NCBI RefSeq assembly: GCF_946404925.1
Contig: NZ_CAMJFM010000003.1
Location: forward strand, 102,887 to 166,886
From: an uncultured Prevotella sp.
GTDB lineage: Bacteria; Bacteroidota; Bacteroidia; Bacteroidales; Bacteroidaceae
Length of the DNA stretch: 64,000 nucleotides
Direction: 5' to 3'
Part shown: positions 1 to 9,194 of the stretch, piece after piece
Layout of the letters: every line of letters begins with the position of its first letter
Position numbering within the stretch: position 1 is the stretch's first letter
Translations under genes and position numbers: made by a program
Notes under the pieces: generated by a model
What the model saw: the letters and a program-made list of their open reading frames with translations, nothing else
Databases searched by the model: none
Told to the model about the DNA's origin: nothing

Positions 1-958
1 TGGCGTTGGCGATGCCAAGGTTACCCTCAGAGTTCTCATAGTCGATGGGGTTTACCTTGTGTGGCATAGCGCTCGAACCTACCTCGCCCTTCTTGATCTT
101 CTGCTTGAAGTAGTCCATCGAGATATACATCCAGAAGTCGCGATCCAGGTCGATGACGATGGTGTTGATACGACGCATAGCATCGAAGATGGCACCAAGC
201 CAGTCGTAGTTCGAAATCTGAGTGGTGTACTGCTCGCGCTCCAGTCCAAGCTTCTCGCTTACGAACTGGTTACCAAACTCGCGCCAGTCGTACTGTGGAT
301 AAGCCACGTGGTGAGCATTGTAGTTACCTGTGGCGCCACCAAACTTAGCTGTGATTGGTGTAGCCTTCAATCCGCGCAGCTGCTCCTCCAGACGATACAC
401 GTAAACCATCACCTCCTTACCCAGGCGGGTAGGCGAGGCAGGCTGTCCGTGAGTCTTGGCCAACATGGGGATGTTTTTCCATTGTTCGGCATAATCGTGC
501 AACTGCTCGATAAGCTCCTCTACCATAGGATAGTAAACCTGCTCCAGTGCCTCCTTTATAGAAAGAGGTACGCTGGTGTTGTTGATGTCCTGAGAGGTGA
601 GTCCGAAGTGGATGAACTCTTTGTAGTTCTCAAAACCACCCATCGCGTCAAGCTGCTCCTTGATGAAGTACTCAACGGCCTTTACATCGTGATTGGTAAT
701 CGACTCGATGTCCTTAACTCGCTGAGCATCAGCGGGTGAGAACTTTCGATAGATGTCGCGAAGCTGATCGAAAAGTTGATGGTTGATACCCTGAAGTTGA
801 GGCAATGGTAATTCACAGAGTGTGATGAAATACTCAATCTCTACGCGTACCCTATAGCGGATAAGGGCGTATTCAGAAAAGTATTCTGCCAATGGCTCGG
901 TCTTACTTCTGTAACGGCCATCAATAGGCGAGATGGCTGTCAATAAACTTAAATCCAT
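1..958 (-). CDS. purB: adenylosuccinate lyase (partial, runs off window start)
   Basis: Reverse strand translation starts MDLSLLTAISPIDGRYRSKTEPLAEYFSEYALIRYRVRVE..., typical PurB N-terminus; the + strand ORF 59..739 is its antisense. Confidence 0.93.
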   Translation of the reverse strand, partial: MDLSLLTAISPIDGRYRSKTEPLAEYFSEYALIRYRVRVEIEYFITLCELPLPQLQGINHQLFDQLRDIYRKFSPADAQRVKDIESITNHDVKAVEYFIKEQLDAMGGFENYKEFIHFGLTSQDINNTSVPLSIKEALEQVYYPMVEELIEQLHDYAEQWKNIPMLAKTHGQPASPTRLGKEVMVYVYRLEEQLRGLKATPITAKFGGATGNYNAHHVAYPQYDWREFGNQFVSEKLGLEREQYTTQISNYDWLGAIFDAMRRINTIVIDLDRDFWMYISMDYFKQKIKKGEVGSSAMPHKVNPIDYENSEGNLGIANA

Positions 959-1065
959 GTTTTAAATTAAATTCCTAAAATTATCGATAATCCTTATACT
1001 ATTTCTATCCTCTCTTAACCCAAAAACGCAACCTCAACGGCTGCGTAATCGAGCTTTTTGTGTTG

Positions 1066-1140
1066 TGGGCGTTGACGGATTCGAACCGCCGACCCTCTGC
1101 TTGTAAGGCAGATGCTCTAAACCAGCTGAGCTAAACGCCC
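1066..1140 (-). tRNA. tRNA-Val (anticodon TAC)
   Basis: Reverse complement GGGCGTTTAGCTCAGCTGGTTTAGAGCATCTGCCTTACAAGCAGAGGGTCGGCGGTTCGAATCCGTCAACGCCCA folds as a cloverleaf; anticodon loop CTTACAA. Confidence 0.95.
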
Positions 1141-1226
1141 TTTCTTCTTGTAAGCGGGTGCAAAGGTACGAAGAAAAATCGAGACTGCAAAATTTTCGGG
1201 CGAAAAAATTGCAGTCTCGCGTAATT

Positions 1227-1652
1227 TTATAGCTGATAGAGGTCGTTGGCCGCCATCAACTCCACTTTTTTGTCGGCAAGAATCTTCTCGCAGGCGTCAA
1301 GATCGGTAGGACGGATAACCACTGTAGCTACATCGCCATTGGCGAACGAATACATATACTCGATGAAAACGCCGTTCTCAGAGAGATGCTTCAGCACTAC
1401 TGCCAGCGAACCGCTGACGTTGGGGCATACAAAACCGATAACATCGGTAATCTTAACGGCGAAGTGAGCCTCCTTAAGAACCTGATAAGCCTTGTCAGGG
1501 TCAGATACGATGCAACGCAGAATACCAAAGTCGCTGTTATCAGCGATACTCATGGCCGAAAGGTTGACACCAGCCTTACCCAAAACTTCGGTTACCTCAG
1601 TCAGACGGCCTGACTTGTTCTCAAGGAAAATTGAAAGTTGCTTTGTCTTCAT
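1227..1652 (-). CDS. tandem ACT-domain protein
   Basis: MKTKQLSIFLENKSGRLTEVTEVLGKAGVNLSAMSIADNSDFGILRCIV...; adjacent to phenylacetate-CoA ligase as usual. Confidence 0.85.
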   Translation of the reverse strand: MKTKQLSIFLENKSGRLTEVTEVLGKAGVNLSAMSIADNSDFGILRCIVSDPDKAYQVLKEAHFAVKITDVIGFVCPNVSGSLAVVLKHLSENGVFIEYMYSFANGDVATVVIRPTDLDACEKILADKKVELMAANDLYQL

Positions 1653-1666
1653 AATCTTTATTGTTT

Positions 1667-2965
1667 TTAGATTTTTCGATTGTCGATGACGCGCTTGGCC
1701 TTACCCTCAGAGCGCTCGATGCCCTTAGGCTCGACGAGCTTAACCTTGAATCCCAGTCCGATAACGCTACGCAGCTCGGCCTCCAGCTTCTTCTGCAAAC
1801 CAACCATCGTGGCCATATCATCGGTAAAGTACTCTTCCTTCACCTCAACCTTCAGCTCTGATGTGTCGGTGTTGTTCACACGGTCTACTGTGAGCAGGAA
1901 GTGTGGTTCGTACTCAGGCAGCTTCAGGATAACGTCCTCGATCTGCGATGGGAATACATTGACACCACGGATGATGAGCATGTCGTCGCAACGGCCCAGG
2001 ATGCGGTCCATACGTACCAGGGTGCGGCCGCACTTACACTTGTCGTAGTGCAGAGCCGTGAGGTCGTGGGTGCGATAGCGCAGCAGTGGCATACCCTCCT
2101 TGGTGAGGTGAGTAAAGGTGAGTTCGCCAAATTGTCCTTCGGGCAATGGTTCGCCTGTATTAGGATCCAGAATCTCTGGATAGAAAAGGTCTTCGTTCAG
2201 GTGGGTTCCGCATTGGTGCTCGCACTCGTAACCTACACCAGGACCAGCAATCTCGCTCAGTCCGTAGATGTCGTAGGCCTTAATGCCAAGAGTTGCTTCC
2301 AACTTCTGGCGCATCTTCTCGGTCCAGGGCTCGGCACCAAACACGCCAACCTTCAGTTTAAACTCGTCGCGTGGATACTCGCACTCCTGCATAGCCTCGC
2401 CCAGGAACATAGCGTAGCTGGGGGTACAGCATAGGATGGTGGTTCCGAAGTCGTGCATCAGTGTCATCTGCTTCTGGGTGTTACCCGATGAGATGGGGAT
2501 GACCGATGCGCCGATGTTGGTAGCGCCATCGTGTGCTCCCAGTCCTCCTGTAAAGAGTCCGTAGCCATAGGCCACCTGGAAGATATCGTCCTTAGTGGCA
2601 CCATAGGCGGTGAAAGCACGACTGATGGCCTCGCTCCACATGGCAAGGTCCTTGCGGGTGTAAAGTACTACGACTGGTTTGCCGGTGGTTCCCGATGAGG
2701 CGTGGATTCTTACAATCTGACTCATTGGTACGGCTGCCAGTCCAAAGGGATAATTGTCGCGGAGGTCGAGCTTGTTGGTAAAGGGGAGTTTCGTGATGTC
2801 GTCGATGCTCTTAATGTCACCTGGCTCCAACCCCATCTCCTGGAACTTCTTGCGGTAGAAGGGGGTGTTGTAATACACGTACTCTGCCATCTTTACCAGA
2901 CGGCGGCTCTGGATTTCGCGAAGCTGCTCGCGATCCATGCACTCCATTGTCTCATTCCAAATCAT
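1667..2965 (-). CDS. paaK: phenylacetate--CoA ligase
   Basis: Adenylation motif SSGTTGKPVVV, YGLSEIAGPGVGYEC, 432 aa. Confidence 0.9.
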   Translation of the reverse strand: MIWNETMECMDREQLREIQSRRLVKMAEYVYYNTPFYRKKFQEMGLEPGDIKSIDDITKLPFTNKLDLRDNYPFGLAAVPMSQIVRIHASSGTTGKPVVVLYTRKDLAMWSEAISRAFTAYGATKDDIFQVAYGYGLFTGGLGAHDGATNIGASVIPISSGNTQKQMTLMHDFGTTILCCTPSYAMFLGEAMQECEYPRDEFKLKVGVFGAEPWTEKMRQKLEATLGIKAYDIYGLSEIAGPGVGYECEHQCGTHLNEDLFYPEILDPNTGEPLPEGQFGELTFTHLTKEGMPLLRYRTHDLTALHYDKCKCGRTLVRMDRILGRCDDMLIIRGVNVFPSQIEDVILKLPEYEPHFLLTVDRVNNTDTSELKVEVKEEYFTDDMATMVGLQKKLEAELRSVIGLGFKVKLVEPKGIERSEGKAKRVIDNRKI

Positions 2966-3135
2966 TGTCTGTTTCGCTGTTGATAATTTAAAAGTACTTT
3001 ACGGGCACAAAGTTAGCGTATTTTTTTGAATCAACCAAGAAAGTAACCTCAAAAATAGAATTTTTATTTAAATGGTTTGGAACTTTCGTATATTTATCGT
3101 ATTTTTGCCGCTGTTCTTTTATATATTAATAAGGT

Positions 3136-3864
3136 ATGAAAAAGCTGTTTACATGTTTATTGGCTGTGCTTGGACTTACCACAGCCTGCGGACAGAAGAG
3201 TTATGAGGTAGATGAGTTTACCACCAAGAGCGGTAAGACCGTCAAGTTCTACGCCCTGATGCATGCTTGCATCCGCATCGAGTTCGATGGAAAGGAGATA
3301 CAGATTGACCCTGTGCAGAAGTTAGGCAATCGTACTGTAGATTATACTGCGATGCCCAAGGCCGACTATATCTTTGTGACCCACGAGCATGGCGACCATT
3401 ACGATGCCAACGCCATCAAGCAGCTTTCGGCTGAAAAGTCCCAGTTGGTGATGAACAAGCGTTGTGCTGATATGTTTGGAGCAGGCCGGGTGATGGTAAA
3501 TGGCGACAAACTGCAGCTGAAAGATGTTAGCGTTGAGGCCGTTCCTGCCTATAACATTACAGAGGGCCACACCCAGTTCCACCCCAAGGGGCGCGACAAT
3601 GGCTATATCCTTACCATCGATGGCCTCCGCATCTACATAGCTGGCGATACCGAGGATATCCCAGAGATGTCGCAGGTCAAGGATATCGACATCGCATTCC
3701 TGCCTTGCAACCAGCCTTATACGATGACTCCCGATCAGCTGGTTCGTGCAGCCAAGACAATCAAGCCCAAAGTGCTGTTCCCATACCACTACGGACAGAC
3801 TGACCTAAGCGGTGTAGCAGAGAAACTAAAGGGCATCGATGTAAGAATACGTCATTACGAATAA
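3136..3864 (+). CDS. MBL-fold metal-dependent hydrolase, lipoprotein signal
   Basis: TTACGQ lipobox; THEHGDHYDA metal-binding motif. Confidence 0.85.
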   Translation: MKKLFTCLLAVLGLTTACGQKSYEVDEFTTKSGKTVKFYALMHACIRIEFDGKEIQIDPVQKLGNRTVDYTAMPKADYIFVTHEHGDHYDANAIKQLSAEKSQLVMNKRCADMFGAGRVMVNGDKLQLKDVSVEAVPAYNITEGHTQFHPKGRDNGYILTIDGLRIYIAGDTEDIPEMSQVKDIDIAFLPCNQPYTMTPDQLVRAAKTIKPKVLFPYHYGQTDLSGVAEKLKGIDVRIRHYE

Positions 3865-3874
3865 TGGCGTCGTT

Positions 3875-4891
3875 TTACACATATATTTCTACTTCTACCA
3901 TGTAGAATCCATCAGCACGAGTAGGGCGGTGGATGGCGAACATGGTGGAGGTCGATTTATCTTTAAAGCGCTCCTGTACTAAGAACGAGCCACCATCGGG
4001 TTGCTTTTTAACCACAATGCGCCTACCCTCGAAGTTGAAGGGAGTGCTTCTGCTTGTCCTGTCGTAGAAACTGTTGGCATCTTCCTTTGTGGCAAAGTAC
4101 AGACGGCCATTTGTTGATGTGTCGATACTCATCGAGAAGTAGAAGGCATGAGGCGCGCTTTTGCATATTTCGTGGCCAAGTTCTCTCTTTTCTCCTTTAT
4201 AAATGTCACGACCATAAACATATTCGTCGTAATCCATTTCTTCGTCCGATACCGAGTCGTGATAGATAAAATTCAGACCAGATTTTTCGGCTTTTGCTGA
4301 CTGAAAATAGTACTTGGTGAGATAGAGCAGATCGTTAAGAGCGAATCGCTGATAGAACGTGCGATACTTGATGTAGTCCTCAATTGTTTGTTTCTCACCC
4401 GAACCATCTGTCAGGATGAAATCATCTACAAACCAGTCGTTGCGTTCATAGCGCATACTCAGAACAACATTATATCGTTTGCCAAAGTTCTTGGCATTGA
4501 TTTTAACGGTGGCGGTTGTGTCAGACATATTGCTGATTTTGCCCACTTCGCAAGTAAAGTCGGTATCATCCTGCGAGTTGGTCCAATGGTCGTAATCCAG
4601 AAATATTTCTTCACACTCTTCTGCCAGATCAGACGCTGTCTTATACACTTCCTTATAACCTGTGGTGCAGTACGTTTCGTCGCGACTGACTTGTTTGCCA
4701 TGATAGATAGAATCTACGCGAGCTCGAAGATAAGCCTCAGTATGCTTATCTACTTTCACCTCGATAGTATCAGCTGCCAAAGAGTCAGTTGCCACCGAGT
4801 CGGCATCGCTGGCCGACTTATTTGTCTTGTTACCACATGCTGAGAGCACCAGTACCGATGCTACAACAGCCATAATCTTGATTGTTTTCAT
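3875..4891 (-). CDS. hypothetical lipoprotein
   Basis: MKTIKIMAVVASVLVLSACGNKTNKS signal/lipobox; no family recognised. Confidence 0.7.
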   Translation of the reverse strand: MKTIKIMAVVASVLVLSACGNKTNKSASDADSVATDSLAADTIEVKVDKHTEAYLRARVDSIYHGKQVSRDETYCTTGYKEVYKTASDLAEECEEIFLDYDHWTNSQDDTDFTCEVGKISNMSDTTATVKINAKNFGKRYNVVLSMRYERNDWFVDDFILTDGSGEKQTIEDYIKYRTFYQRFALNDLLYLTKYYFQSAKAEKSGLNFIYHDSVSDEEMDYDEYVYGRDIYKGEKRELGHEICKSAPHAFYFSMSIDTSTNGRLYFATKEDANSFYDRTSRSTPFNFEGRRIVVKKQPDGGSFLVQERFKDKSTSTMFAIHRPTRADGFYMVEVEIYV

Positions 4892-5436
4892 TATTCTTCA
4901 GACATCATATCATCTATTGATTCCTCTTCATGAGAAACCACCTTCAACTTGTTTCCTTCCCACTTATAGGTGGCTCTTACAAAGGTAGTGTCGTCCATGC
5001 GATAAGCAATGCTGATAGTTTTGTTTTCAGCGTCAAACTCAGGGTCGGGCATCATCTCGAACTCCTCCTCTTGAATAAACTTGCGAGTTGTGGGATTCCA
5101 CACGTAGGCTGAATACACATCGCCTCCCTGTCCACCATAGCCCACATAACCCAGATATACCATCAGGTCAGGAATGCCGTCGAAGTTTATGTCGCGCTCG
5201 TCAATCCACTTGATATTGGGATTATCCGGATATTGGAGTGTAAAAATGCGCTGACTGAAATTAAGATAGGTCTTAACACCATCGACATAAGTGTCGACCG
5301 TGATGCTGTCAACTAACTCTTTATCATCCTCGTCGAAGTGGAAAGAGGTTTTGAAACTATAGGCGCTACGCCCCTGTGCCTGGATGCCTAACACGCTGAC
5401 TAACAGCACAATGGTTGACAAAAGAAGCTTTTTCAT
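4891..5436 (-). CDS. hypothetical secreted protein
   Basis: Signal peptide MKKLLLSTIVLLVSVLGIQAQ; stop/start abut the downstream lipoprotein gene. Confidence 0.7.
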   Translation of the reverse strand: MKKLLLSTIVLLVSVLGIQAQGRSAYSFKTSFHFDEDDKELVDSITVDTYVDGVKTYLNFSQRIFTLQYPDNPNIKWIDERDINFDGIPDLMVYLGYVGYGGQGGDVYSAYVWNPTTRKFIQEEEFEMMPDPEFDAENKTISIAYRMDDTTFVRATYKWEGNKLKVVSHEEESIDDMMSEE

Positions 5437-5519
5437 GACTAATAATCTTTATAGTTATAAGTTCAACGCTGCAAAGATACACATTTTTTGTTAGAATCAT
5501 ATTCTTATCAGTCATTTTT

Positions 5520-5813
5520 TTATTTTTCCATCAACCAATACTCCATGTGTTTCTTGGTACGGCGACTCTTGAAGTTGAATTGGACGTCGTTCAACGTGTT
5601 GCCAATCTTCTTGAAGGTCGTTTCTGGATCGTAGTTGGGGTAACGGTTTGTTAGTACGGCGCTGATTTCAGCCAGACTCCACCACTTGCCCGATTTGGGT
5701 TCCGTGGGCTGTTGGAATGTCTCGCCAATCATCTCAACCAGGTCGTTCAAGTGCTGATAAGGCTCGTTCTCTGCTATCAGTGTCTTGATTTCATCATCGT
5801 TCAGCCAGATTGC
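5520..5813 (-). pseudogene. 5'-truncated remnant resembling the C-terminal part of a Bacteroidales DUF3874/VirE-type protein
   Basis: Open frame from TAA at 5814-5816: AIWLNDDEIKTLIAENEPYQHLNDLVEMIGETFQQPTEPKSGKWWSLAEISAVLTNRYPNYDPETTFKKIGNTLNDVQFNFKSRRTKKHMEYWLMEK; no ATG start. Confidence 0.5.
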
Positions 5814-5870
5814 TTAGTTTTAAAAACAAATACGTGTATTAGCAATAACTACCATTAAAGGTTGTTGTAT

Positions 5871-5886
5871 AATTCTCTAGAGAATT
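5871..5886. repeat. perfect 16-bp palindrome AATTCTCTAGAGAATT (copy 1)
   Basis: Read directly. Confidence 0.95.
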
Positions 5887-5933
5887 TTCCGCCAAGTAAC
5901 GTACTAACAATTGCTGATAGGTGAGGAAACTAT

Positions 5934-5953
5934 AAAATTCTCTAGAGAATTTT
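5934..5953. repeat. perfect 20-bp palindrome AAAATTCTCTAGAGAATTTT (copy 2)
   Basis: Read directly; contains copy 1 core. Confidence 0.95.
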
Positions 5954-6235
5954 GTAGCTAGTATTAGACTGAAAACTTACATCTTGCGTATATCATTTCG
6001 CTTATATCACTATGGAGTGCTAAAAGGTGTATGTTGGGTGTATGTAATATGTATGTTTGGTGTAGGTTGTAAAAGCTATAACTCCTTGTTAAACAGTAAT
6101 ATAAAGCAAATAGGTGTATATGTGTATGTACTTTTATGAATTTTGAGTGTGCAGTTACAAATGTAACGTGTAATAATTGTTAAAAGAGTTTCTTTTCAAT
6201 ACTGCGTGATAGAAAAAAGCGTATATTTGCAAAAG

Positions 6236-7825
6236 ATGTACCGACGAATTCTGATAACTATTAACTTTTTGCTTATATCTGTATCAATGTTCGCAGAAAG
6301 TAGTTTGCCTATCATAGAGATTAAGGCAGACAGGACGATAATTTACCCTCAGCGAATGGAGTTGACGGGGGAGGAGTCGTTGATGGATGTTCTGCAAATG
6401 GCACCTGATTTGATGATTGCTGGATATGAAGACGTAATCTCCAACTATAATCTCCGTATAGACAACTGTCCGATGAATGGTGACACAAGGTTGATTCTTA
6501 GTCAGATGAAGGCCAAGGATATCGCTAAGATTCAGGTTTGCGACAATACTGGAGTTGCAAAAGGAACCATAGGAACGGGTAGGGTGCTGGATATTAACAT
6601 GAAGATGCCTGAGGACTTGAATGGTTTTGTGGAAGGACAGGGTGATTTTGGAAAGAATGTGGCTGGTATTGCATCTGCGAATGCTTTATATGGAAGCAAA
6701 AACACAGACCTGTATGCCAATGCGTCTTATCGACATCAGGATGGTAATGTGGAGTATCTAACGCTTCATATGACGAACCGTTTTGACGACAGAAACAAGC
6801 TGCTGACCTATTTCACCCAGCAATATCTTGACCTTCCTTCTGGTACGTCACGTAAGGTTATGGGCAGAGCGCGATACTTCCATACGTTTAATGACCAGGG
6901 TACAGAACTGCTTATAGTGGGTGGCTATCAGTATGCTATTGATAAGAACTTCTCTAACAAGTTGCCATTGTATATCGTAGAGCTGAATACGCCTTTGCTA
7001 ACCAAGCGCTTGTCTATGATGTTGGGTGCAGAGGGTGATTTCCTGATGACTAGGCAGAAGGATAATGACAAAAGGTGGGATGTATTCAATAATGATATCT
7101 ATCTGCAGTTTACGTATTCTTTGCCTAAATGGAAATTCACACTTGGTAATCGCGTGATGTTCTATAACTATAAGATTAAGGATGCAGGAATAACTCAAAT
7201 GTATGCCGATACCCGCGATAATGCAAATGCGTGCGTTATCTATGTGCCAGACAGTCGGAATCAGATTCAGTTGGGCTATTATCGCAAATACTATAATCCT
7301 TCCTATCAATCTCTCTTTATGAATATCAATACGCTTTCTGATGAGGAGTGGGCGATTACGAAAGGACAATTGGTGGAACGTACCATCAACCAGATGAAGT
7401 TGGCATATTCCTATAGTAAACAAAAACTAACTGTGCAGACAGAGGCAAGTTATTATGCCATTGAAGATGGCGAGAATTTTACTGAATTGGGAGCATCAGC
7501 TTATTGGAGAACTGATGGCTTGAGTTTGGCTGGAGGATCAAATCTATATACAGCTAAGAGTGGAACCTATGCTTCGTTCCGATTTGTTCCCACAGTTTAT
7601 CTCAATAATGATTGGCAGATAGGGCTGCAGATGGTATATTACACCCGTAATTCGCCCAAACGTGAGGAAACAGGTGTGCCTGTATATGGATGTCTGTCGG
7701 TGAACAAGCAATTTTGCAAGAGATGGAATCTGGGCGTTGATTGGCATGATATGTTTGATGCATTCTGTAGTGATGCAAAATTAAACAGACATGCTGTAAA
7801 TGTTAAGTTGCAATATAGACTATAA
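6236..7825 (+). CDS. TonB-dependent receptor-like outer membrane beta-barrel protein
   Basis: Signal peptide MYRRILITINFLLISVSMFAE, plug-like region, Tyr/aromatic-rich beta strands to C-terminal RHAVNVKLQYRL; ORF extends to 6206. Confidence 0.75.
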   Translation: MYRRILITINFLLISVSMFAESSLPIIEIKADRTIIYPQRMELTGEESLMDVLQMAPDLMIAGYEDVISNYNLRIDNCPMNGDTRLILSQMKAKDIAKIQVCDNTGVAKGTIGTGRVLDINMKMPEDLNGFVEGQGDFGKNVAGIASANALYGSKNTDLYANASYRHQDGNVEYLTLHMTNRFDDRNKLLTYFTQQYLDLPSGTSRKVMGRARYFHTFNDQGTELLIVGGYQYAIDKNFSNKLPLYIVELNTPLLTKRLSMMLGAEGDFLMTRQKDNDKRWDVFNNDIYLQFTYSLPKWKFTLGNRVMFYNYKIKDAGITQMYADTRDNANACVIYVPDSRNQIQLGYYRKYYNPSYQSLFMNINTLSDEEWAITKGQLVERTINQMKLAYSYSKQKLTVQTEASYYAIEDGENFTELGASAYWRTDGLSLAGGSNLYTAKSGTYASFRFVPTVYLNNDWQIGLQMVYYTRNSPKREETGVPVYGCLSVNKQFCKRWNLGVDWHDMFDAFCSDAKLNRHAVNVKLQYRL

Positions 7826-7844
7826 CGAAAACAAGAAAGTGAGT

Positions 7845-9122
7845 ATGACAAGTATTGAACTGGATATGATACAAACGGCTGGCATAGGTGCTTTAGCTCT
7901 TATAGTCGGTATGATTTTAACAAGAAAGGTTTCATTCCTGCAGAAGTTTTGTGTGCCATCGCCAGTAAGTGGAGGTATCATCTTTTCGTTTCTTACCCTG
8001 GCATTATATGGGTGGTGCGATATCGAAGTATCGTTCGATGGTACGTTGAAAGATGTCTTTATGCTGGCGTTCTTTACCAGCGTTGGTTTCCAAAGCGACC
8101 TTAAAGTAATAAAGCAAGGCGGCAGGCTGTTGGTGATTATGCTTACCCTGTTGGTTGTCATTATTGTTTTGCAGAACCTAATGCCAATGGGCATTACCCG
8201 ATTTATGGGTGTTGATCCTTTGATTGGTATGGCTGCAGGTAGTATTTCTATGACAGGTGGACATGGTACGGCAGGAGGATTCGCAAGTGTTCTTGAGGGA
8301 ATGGGGCTTCATGGCGCAGGAACAATAGGTATGGCAGCAGCAACCTTTGGTTTGATAGCAGGCTCTATGATTGGAGGTCCGTTGGCAGAGAAAATCGTGC
8401 GTACCAAACTTACACACGAACAGATGCAGCCACATGATGAAGATATTGACCCTGCAATGGCTGGTATCGAGAGCGACGAGGCATCGCCAACAGGTCGTAC
8501 AAAGCGTGTCAGTACTAACGAGCAGGAGTTTCAGCAGTATGCCAAGGCTGCATATTGTATTCTTCTTGTAATGGGTGGTGGTACCTTGATGAGTTGGTTG
8601 TTAGCAAAGACTGGCATCACGTTTCCAACCTATTTTGGAGCCTTGATTCTTGCAGCCATCGTCCGTAATAGCATAGGATTTGTAAGTTACAAGGATGACG
8701 GTAAATGGGAGAATGCCGAGAAGTTACTTGATATGGAACGAATTGTGAGTGTAGGAAATATCTGCCTGTCAATGTTTCTTGGTATGGCTATGATATCTCT
8801 TAGGCTTTGGGAGCTGCAAAGCTTAGCTCTTCCATTGATAGTTATTTTGATATCTCAGGTAATTATGATGGCATTGTTTGCATACTTTGTGGCATTCCCA
8901 ATGTTGGGGCGCAACTATGATGCAGCCGTATTGTGCGCAGGTATGTGTGGCTTCGGCCTAGGAGCAACCCCAAATGCTATGGCTAATATGAGTGCTGTAT
9001 GTTATAAATACCGCTATACAGTCAAGCCATTTCTCATAGTTCCAATCATTGGTGCAATGTTCGCCGATCTGATTAATACTGGAATGATTACTTTATTCCT
9101 TAATCTTATTACATCAATATGA
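7845..9122 (+). CDS. gltS: sodium/glutamate symporter
   Basis: MTSIELDMIQTAGIGALALIVGMILTRKVSFLQKFCVPSPVSGGII..., SMTGGHGTAGGFA, FGLGATPNAMANM. Confidence 0.88.
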   Translation: MTSIELDMIQTAGIGALALIVGMILTRKVSFLQKFCVPSPVSGGIIFSFLTLALYGWCDIEVSFDGTLKDVFMLAFFTSVGFQSDLKVIKQGGRLLVIMLTLLVVIIVLQNLMPMGITRFMGVDPLIGMAAGSISMTGGHGTAGGFASVLEGMGLHGAGTIGMAAATFGLIAGSMIGGPLAEKIVRTKLTHEQMQPHDEDIDPAMAGIESDEASPTGRTKRVSTNEQEFQQYAKAAYCILLVMGGGTLMSWLLAKTGITFPTYFGALILAAIVRNSIGFVSYKDDGKWENAEKLLDMERIVSVGNICLSMFLGMAMISLRLWELQSLALPLIVILISQVIMMALFAYFVAFPMLGRNYDAAVLCAGMCGFGLGATPNAMANMSAVCYKYRYTVKPFLIVPIIGAMFADLINTGMITLFLNLITSI

Positions 9123-9145
9123 TGGGTTAATAAAGTAAACATAAA

Positions 9146-9180
9146 AATCCGTGTAATCTTTCGACTACACGGATTCTTTT
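9146..9180. terminator. intrinsic terminator between gltS and dnaK
   Basis: AATCCGTGTA-ATCTTTCGAC-TACACGGATT followed by CTTTTT. Confidence 0.85.
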
Positions 9181-9194
9181 TATAGAGTATAAAT

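Noticed and set aside
59-739. 226-aa + strand ORF at window start
   Set aside because: It is the antisense frame of purB, which has clear protein homology on the minus strand.
6028-6062. GTATGTTGGGTGTATG-type repeats as a CRISPR or iteron array
   Set aside because: Units are irregular with no constant spacer; kept only as context for the palindromes.
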